A stretch of 64,000 nucleotides of DNA from Megalopta genalis. Lineage: Eukaryota > Arthropoda > Insecta > Hymenoptera > Halictidae. Location: the NCBI RefSeq assembly GCF_051020955.1, contig NC_135018.1, forward strand, positions 24,703,271 through 24,767,270. The letters run 5' to 3'. Position 1 is the first letter of the stretch, and the number at the start of each line of letters is the position of its first letter. The position numbers and the translations under genes are program-made. Under the pieces are notes generated by a model. It saw only the letters and a list, made by a program, of their open reading frames with translations, was not told where the DNA came from and made no database searches. Positions 40,501 to 49,500 of the stretch are shown in pieces.

Positions 40501-43500
40501 ATGTAATGTGTATATATATCACCTTTTGGCAGAAAATAAATAGCTTAATTACTTATCGAATTTAGTGTTATTATTCATTGATCGAGTTTAGGAATTCAGT
40601 TTTATCGTGACTTATTCAAGTAAATTACAACTTATCAGAATTTGTAGAATACAAAAGGGATGAAAAAGTAGCCATTATGACCAATCTCGATTTCCCGCTT
40701 TAATCGTAACGAATATTAACTTTCGGTAGCTAAAAACTACTTTGATGTAGGACTTTTTTAGATTGCGATTCAACAATTAACGTGTTACAGAACTTCACTT
40801 GCTAACATTTTGTTTGGTAAACTTTTGTCTACATATCGAAACGTTTCTCTCAAACTTCTGCAGACGCTCGAAAGCAGTACTCCTCAAATGAATTAATCGA
40901 TGAAAATGTGAGGTCTAAAATACGACATATTTATTATTCTAATAACCGTACACTCTAATAATTATTCGAAAGATTCTCGGTAAACATTTGTCCATTTTTG
41001 TTTCGCACTTCGACCCGACCAATTTCCAGTTTCAACCAATCGTGTCAAATAATAACGCAACCGTAAACGATCGTGCGGTATCTAACCCAAACAACGAATT
41101 ACATTCCAACTACAATTGTAGTTACAATAATTACGATTCCAATTGTAACTATTGCAAACATGATTCCAATCAAGTTAGTTTTACTCCAGTTAGCCTTTTA
41201 AAATGTATCACCCGACGATGTCAGCGCAAACTGACAAATCAGTTTTAATCCAGTTAGACTTAAAAACGTGTATCATCGAGTAGCCAACTGATAGTGAACT
41301 GGATCGTAAGCTACGTAAATGAAATCGCGGAGTAACTAACTGATAATAGTGAGTGTCGGAGAACAGTACTTTGGGAGTGCACCAGATGCAGTTAATCAAA
41401 TATAATGGCATCGTCGATGTCGTCGGTGTCTGCATCAGGAATTTCGAGGGGTGCAAAAAGACGAACGGTTTTATCCACGCGAACCGCGGTTGCTAGTGCT
41501 AATAGTGTGAGCGTGGCGAACGAAAACGGAGTTGCCACAAACTTGAACGGTCGAGAGACTCGCGATTCCGGCTTGTCCTCGGACAGTTCGACGCCAACGG
41601 CGGGTTCGCCGGTACCCAGGCAACGAAAAACTACCGGCAATCCAATTAACACTACTCACCCTTCTTCCATACCGCGAGCCATCGGTCATTCTGCAAGGTA
41701 TTTTCTTCCCTTTCAAGCGATATTCGATTATTTTCCAATTTTTCTGCGGTTGGTAAGAGCGATGACAGAAGCTGTTATAAACGTTTTTTGGTTTGTTTGT
41801 AATGGTGTTGTGCTGATAGCCTAATTTCAGACTTGACAACACGTATGACCGCACAATTTTTGTGTCGAACTTGAAAATGAATTTTTATTAATATCTGTTG
41901 ACATACTATCCGCGAAGCTCGGATCTATTTTGAGCCACAGCAAAAAGATCGTTACTTGTTAAGGCCTATTGTTAAGGCGCATCAAGACCTAAAGAAAAAT
42001 TTAATGTGTTTGGACGAAGTACATATTCTGCTCACTGCATCAGCGTAAAAACTATGGCACAAAGCAACAGAATGTATTTCTATGCTTCGCTTTCAGCGTC
42101 GCTCTTATTGTTTATAGCAGCTCCAATATTGACCTGCCTCAACGCGCTACAAAGTGGAGCTCTTACTATTGCCCTATACATACTACTTAGTTTACCTTAA
42201 GTACTATGGGTCTACAGGTATCTCGAGCTCTCGAATATTCGGTTAAATGTTTACTCGATTTAGATCAAAATTTTCTTTTGTTGGAAGATGCCAAGTAGCC
42301 ATAACTTAGAATTCATCCATTAGATGTTATTGTTATCGTATCTGCAAGTTCATTCCCGTGAATCTCGTTACATTATTTTCAAACTACTAAACTGATTGCA
42401 AGTTGAAGTAATTTTCTATTTACTCATTTCTACTTGCAACTGATGCAGACAAATTTTATTTTGCATAAAAACACGCTGTCGATTAATTAACGTAGGTTTA
42501 TTCAAGTGTACTGTAAATCTACATGCATCTTACTCCAATGTAGAAAACAAAATATCAGATTTTACGTGCAAAGAATTGTTATTTTTGTGTGCTAACGCAT
42601 AAATTTTGTTCATTTTGTAGTATGCATTTTATAGTGCATGATTTATATAACAATGAAAGTATATGATTGATTTGATAGTAGTATATGTATTAAGTTTTGT
42701 ATTCAGTAACAAACTTTAGGCATCTTCCTTCAAAATACTTTCCACTTCACATTTAACCCTTTGTACTCCGTTGGTGCCGCTGCAGCGACATGCATAATCT
42801 GCTATTCAATCGTAATACGATAGAACATCCGTTATATGAAAGGGTACCCGTTATGTGAACGTTCCATTATATGGACACTTGGTATTTGAACGTATTATTA
42901 TGTGAACAGTGTATTTCCCACAATTATTAAATGTTTATATATTTGCATCTGTAAAATGAACGCGTACAATGAAACGTACCATTGAATAATATTTGGAGCA
43001 AATATAAATAATAAATACCTCAACCAATTGAAACACTGTAGTGGCGAAACAAAATTGAATATTGCTGTATTGCAATAGTTCGGGCAATTGAGGAATGAAA
43101 AAATTCCCATAAGTTAAGAAAAAAGAATTTAACAATACTGTCTTCTTACATTGCACATAATAAGTTATCTAAAAACAAATTTGTGCTCATTTTATTTCAT
43201 TTTCTTTTAATGATTGAATATATAAAAAACGATTCACTTATGTGAACACTTGTTTCCCAATCAGTTCATGTAACGGAGATTCTACCGTAATAGTAATCTC
43301 AAGTGCTTGAGAAACCGGTGTTCAGGGCCTAATGAATACTCCGAGTACTCGGATTAGTAAGTGCTCGAATAAAAATCGGTCGAGTACATTTTGTCATCTC
43401 CAGGTAAGAGAAAATAAACGGCCGAAGTTTGAAGACTAAGTAACAAGTGTTCCGGCTTGTTTGTGTTTCAGAAACGAATATGACAAAACGAACAAAGCGT

Positions 43501-46500
43501 GGCGAAGTAGGTCCGTCACCGATTCACCACGTTTCCTAGACAACACACGGAATCGGCAATTCTCCAGTCCCTTAAGAACATCAAGGAATGTAAGTAAATT
43601 TTCAAACTCTACAGCATGTTCAGTCTCGTCCCATAAATTTCAGTCACGAATACACGAATCAACAGGAATTATTAATTAAAAATATAGTGAACATTCGAAA
43701 GAAATACGATATTTACTTTCATAAACTTGATCACACGAAATCATTTATGCACTTCACGAGCAGAGTTAAAGCGAAAGTACCACATCAATGAAATTGCAAT
43801 TATCATAATTCAGGTTCAGTCACCAAGCATCGACAGAGTAAACGATTTGGATATTCGGATCGACAGAGACGCGTATGCAGATATGTTTCTAGACATTGTT
43901 TCCATAAAAACAACAGTCCTGAAACTGAAGCAGTTACTTCAAAAGGTATTACAATATAAATTTCCGTATCGCCTGATGCATACTCAGCTTACAATGAAAT
44001 GTTTTATTTAATACATTATGTTTATTTGTACTGCACAATATTGTTGCGCTTCTGTATTAACACACGATTATTTATATTATTTTTCATTATTATCACCAAC
44101 CATGATTTATCCTTCAAGTCAGAAGAGAACGGGTTGAAGAGGGTACGTTGTATTTTTGTTTCTTTATTGCACACGTTTCTATATCATATTTAATTGCTCA
44201 TATCTTCTTACACAAAAATGCTAAATAATTTGTAATGTTTTTGTTTGAATCCACAGGCAGATACTCTCACCCCATTCGATAATACTGTAAAGGTATTTAC
44301 ATTTTAAAGAGCTCTATAACATTTATTTAAAATCATATTAACACGTTCAAATTTTGTTGACAAAAAAAATGATACTATAATATATGTATAGTATAGCGAT
44401 ATTTGGGAAATGTACGAGTACAACATTGTCGAGATAATATTTGTTTATAATACTTTAGAAGAAAATAAGCTAACTAAAAGAAAACTATGACTATGGAAAC
44501 TGTTACCAAGGTAGACATTGATATCGAACGTGTTGAATATGAAAGTGTTAACAAAATTCACTAAATTCGCTATTTATGGAAATAAATTGCAGAATGGCCT
44601 CTTCTACAACCTGAACGAAGGAGATACCGTGGATGTTAATACTTCTCCCGAAAGCGAAGGTAGCAGCATTGTTGACGAATTGGCAGATTTACGAAGGCAG
44701 GTAGTCTTTTTGCAAGGCCAAGTAGAAGACAAAGACCGAACCATACAGGTACTACAGGTAAGTTAATTAATTCAAATACATTAAAGGGATACAGTAATAT
44801 CGAAATTTAAAAAAAGAATCGATCTGTTTACGCTTAATTTCGAAAGTCTTATTCTTTATGAGCATTTAAAAACAATTTTTATGTAAATATTTGCATAATC
44901 ATGGGAATTATGCTAAAACTTTTGAATTTATGCCTTAATGTGATTGTAGAATATAAAATTTATGTATTTATCGATAAAAGGTACGTGAAAATAAATTTTA
45001 TAGGCTTAAAACATAATAGAATTTAACCGAAGTTCAATATTCAATAAATTAAATTAATAATAAATTATTCTAAGTATAATATACAATGTTTCGTAATTTA
45101 GAAGAATAAAAAGATAGGGACTCATCAAGGACAGAACTCTTTTTCGCTGAAAAATAGCAAATTTAAAAATTTATAAAAATCTGATGAGTTGAGACATCAA
45201 AATTGTTGTACACCATTATAGATAATCTTATAAAGACTAATGTATAAAAATTGAATGGGTGGAGAGTTTTTGAGATCTGCTTTTGTGCAAGATCTCTAAG
45301 TGATTGAATTTTTAAATTATATATATATATATAACTTTGTAGTTTATTAAAAAATTTTGAAAATATTCTCTTACCACAATATTCGTCAGACAATAAACTT
45401 GAAAAAGGAAAATTTTCTTCTGTCGTAGTTCCAAATGTCGAAGCTTCAAGGCCCTAACAACAATGAAAGGCAAAATTGTGCTATAACCAATAGTCGTAAC
45501 ACTATCTTATGCATGGACACTTGCAATGCTGCAACACAAACTGACAAGGTATATTTCCGTCTTAATATCTCGTAATTATTCCAGTTCACTGATTAGTAAG
45601 AGGAATTTAATAATCGGAAAGTTATTGTTGAATGTTTTCCTTTCATCTTGCTGATTATGTTTGTTCCGACTATGGTTTGAATAATGATCACAAGATTATT
45701 CCTTGTTTTCGCTTCCTGGCAAAATACACAGACGTAAAACGACACTAGTTTATCACTGCACTAGTGACTAGATAATGGAAAGCAATAATTACTAGTTGCT
45801 TCACACCGATATACCCCATACTTCTCTCCACCTCACAATATTATTCCACAGAATGTGTTCGATTACATGTACACTTTTGATTTCTATGACACACATCGCA
45901 GTCAACCTCTTCTATCTTTTCGTATTACTTCGTTACTTTTCTCACATTGTTTATTTATAATATGTTTAATTATGGGCACAGACACGCCCAGGATCTGCAG
46001 GTACATCACTCCTACAAACACTACCTAGGGACGGTGTTATGGGGCCTGTAGTTAGGTGAGACTTTTTTTATTTGATCTCACTCGTACACTCTACTTAATC
46101 ATAATTTGATTTTGTAATACTGTCAACATATAAGAACGTTGCTAATTTCGCAGAAAAATCTTAGAAAATATTTTTACATTTCTATCTGCGGTATCTGATG
46201 ATTTTTATTGTGCGAAACGGCAGTGTGTCGCCACTACATTGCTAACTACGTGTTCCTAAGATTTTTCTTCAAAAGATTCTATTATTCGGTCGCTTGAACA
46301 GTACTTTTGTAACGAAGAAAAGGACTAACATATATTATATTTGCTGTCTCGAAACCGCAATAATACGAGTAACGATAATTACATCAGTTGCCATTAATTT
46401 CCCGAATAAAACTCATGACATATCACATATTTATAATCTAATGTTTCGTTCAAAAGTTTGTCATAAATAACCTGTTGTTTTTGCTGCTCTGGTCATTTAC

Positions 46501-49500
46501 CTAACTTTGGTGATTCCATGCGAGACAGCTTCAGGATCGGGAAGGTAGAGTCCGTCAGTGTGTGTGATTTAATATTGGGATACCTACTTCTTTCTGCATT
46601 CAATGCTCTTATATTCATGCATCTTTTCTACATCAAGATCACTTATTTAATTGTTCGATAGGAAAGCTTCTAGTTCCTTTTGCATGTTAGAACGGTATAA
46701 TAATCTTTCTCTGTTTAATTCCTTTTTTGCTGATTCGTCTAATCGTTTTTACTGCTTCTAAATGTATATACATAGTACACTAATTCTACAATATAAGTAC
46801 GAACGTAACAATCTTCTGTTCTATTTGGGGTTTGTGAGCGAATCTTACAATATCAGCTATTGTTCTAGTCAATGTTGTGCAAAGTGTGGTGAAATTACGT
46901 GACAAGACATTCGCGTCTGTGTTTGGATATTATAACTTACAATACAATAGTATATTATAAATGTGTGTATAATGAACAACTATTATACCGATATATTAAT
47001 ACATTTTTGCATACGCTTACTTTTGTGATTACACAGTGCTAATGTAACTATGAAAATAAAATGTGAAGTGTTATTCACCCGTTTGAAAAACAGTAATCGT
47101 TTTATAAGTGTCTTAGTTTTATAAGTAGCTTCAAGTGTCATGTTTCAACTGATTTGTTCAATCTTAAATTAACTTTTCTCTTGTCATCTTATCTTGTTAA
47201 TGCAAAATTTCGTTATTCGAAGTTTCTGATTCGATTGCAAGCCCTAATAAAAATACATATATGAATTAATAAAATATAAGATTTCAACTGTTTTCACATT
47301 ACAACCATAATATCGGTCTTAATAATATATAGATTGAAAATAGATTGAAAAGTGTAAAATCCGCTTCGAACGTGTCTCCATGAAGTTCTAACGTTATTAA
47401 CATACTGATTCTCCTAGCATGTAGTATGAATAGATAAATCTGTATGATCAGTAAAAGAAACTAAAAGTAAATAGTTTTTCCTGAACCATTGTTTGAAGAT
47501 TATAATAGATTTACGATTAACAATATTTCATGCTGCTTTTGATAGCCATGTACGGTAAGTTGATTGCTAAAATATTTTTTTAGTTTCGTATAGTTCACTA
47601 TGCAACCCTTTGCGGAAAAAGACGTTCACAAGTGACGACATATATTTATACATATAATACTTTATGTGATATATTTCTTACGGTCTCAAGATATTTATGA
47701 CATAAACTTTGCATCTTTTTTTACATTTACAAAACTGCGTGATAATAGCTTTTAGAAACTCCAAGGTTTTAACATTAGTTCCACTACCATTGCTCAAAAT
47801 TGAATTCTCGTAATTCTCAAATTTAAGATTATACTTGTGTATTAGTCTTTTATTATTAAATTTTATGTTCGTTTTTTTAACACTTATTAATAAAGTAATT
47901 TTTAAGAATAATATTTAAATTATTATTTTATCTTTAAATATTGAAATAAAATGTAGCATAACGACATTCTGTCACGGATGAAGTTTACTAAAATTAATGA
48001 TGTTCGTTCGCAAACGGTTAACTATAGAAACCCTGCAAAATCATATTACACTATCGATTCATTCATTGCAATTTAGTTCCTATTTCTCTACTCTTCCTAC
48101 CAAACTTTTCAGCTGTTGAAAGATCATGATTTCACGATTGTATATTTTTCGTCACCCTCCATTTCATTATTCAATATTTCATTATTTCCAAAAATCGTAC
48201 AACAAAATAAACAGCAGAACATATTATCAATCAAATAAAATAAAATTATTTTTATCTTTTCGTGAAATTTCTGCCGTATTGACGAAACTGTTTATTAATA
48301 GAAACTTTAATTAGAGCTGCTTTTAATATCATTAGATCGTAACAAATAAACACGGTTGCAAGTGTAGACGTGTTTTGATTCTAAAAAATTACTTATGGTT
48401 CATTGCGAATGCACATGACTGTAGTTAATAAGAAGCCACTTGCAGTCTTTTTAATAAAAAAAAAACAGTTTAGAGATAAAAAGACAGTTATTAAAAAAGA
48501 ACAGTTTTTAATAAACACGGATATAACGAATAACAAAATTTATTTTTACCAAACAGTAACTTGTTCTGCACAATCACGTTGTTGTACCGAGAATTGATCG
48601 CTTTTTGTTGTTCTTCCTCATTAATATTTAGTGCCCCTGTTCGTTTGCTTTGTCGGTCGGTTCACTAGTAATAGTTAATAGCCATAAATACATTCTATAA
48701 ACCTTCTTTGATGGTCAGCATATCTTATGCGTCACGTATAATTCCTACCTAAGCAAATAATTCATTCATAAACTCAATAAATCATGTCGAACTTCTCATT
48801 CACACCTTTGTAAATAGTTGACACATTTGCAAAATACCACATCATATGTATGTATATTATAACAGAAAGTAGTATATGAGAAGTAGTACAGAACCTCGAG
48901 TTCCTTATGATTTTTGATGCCATTATTTTCGTTCAGAACTCTGTTATTTCTTTATTCCGTCTCCCAAGTTCTCAGACAACAACTACACTGATACAAATTC
49001 TAAATTCTTTAAAATTTGTTGCATTAGGAAAGTACATGATGTACTTGAAAGAAACATAATGGCTATCGATGAAAGTAGGGAAAACGTAGCAAGCTTACGA
49101 TATGGCACGAATAATCGTTTTCTACTTTATCCAATAGTTACAGTGAGGAGCAAAACCGAGTCTACATTTTTTAAAACGGTATAACTTTTCCAAAATTGAA
49201 GCAATCGATTTGGATCTTGTTTTTAATATTCGATGAACTGGTTCATTAGACAATGTCTAAATCAATTTATGCAAATAGCGCAGTTGATTGGAATGACAGA
49301 AAAATGTAAAAGTTACGTTCTTGAACTTTTTTATCTGAGTGAGGCTGTCAAGAAAATTTAAACAATACGTTTACAAGTTCTATACTAACTGAAACTGTTA
49401 CTTTCTAACAACTGTAACTTTCTAACTTTTCTAACTACTGAAACTGTAGCTTTCTACAACTAATCCTTATCCGGTCATATTTTTGAAAATGTTTCATAGT

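Larger units (their letters stand above)
9370..41404 (+). other. 32-kb intron 4 of CCSER-like gene, repeat-rich
   Basis: Long AT-rich intron in which I found no convincing coding exon. Named contents are listed separately: dispersed 25-bp motifs, a GC-rich island at 14.9-15.1 kb, an AT palindrome at 16.0 kb, an inverted-repeat element at 16.65 kb, a 137-bp duplication at 18.0 kb, a foldback at 20.9 kb, nested MITEs at 22.3 and 26.0 kb, receptor half-sites at 24.0-24.45 kb, an element at 32.3 kb, and GC-rich islands at 25.4 and 38.9 kb. Stretches such as 9.4-12.4, 29.7-32.2 and 32.6-38.8 kb show nothing definable. Confidence 0.6.

Noticed and set aside
46522..46552. Possible 16-nt microexon in the last CCSER intron (CTTCAGGATCGGGAAG)
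   Set aside because: Splice-like edges, but it would change phase and put a stop at the start of the last exon.
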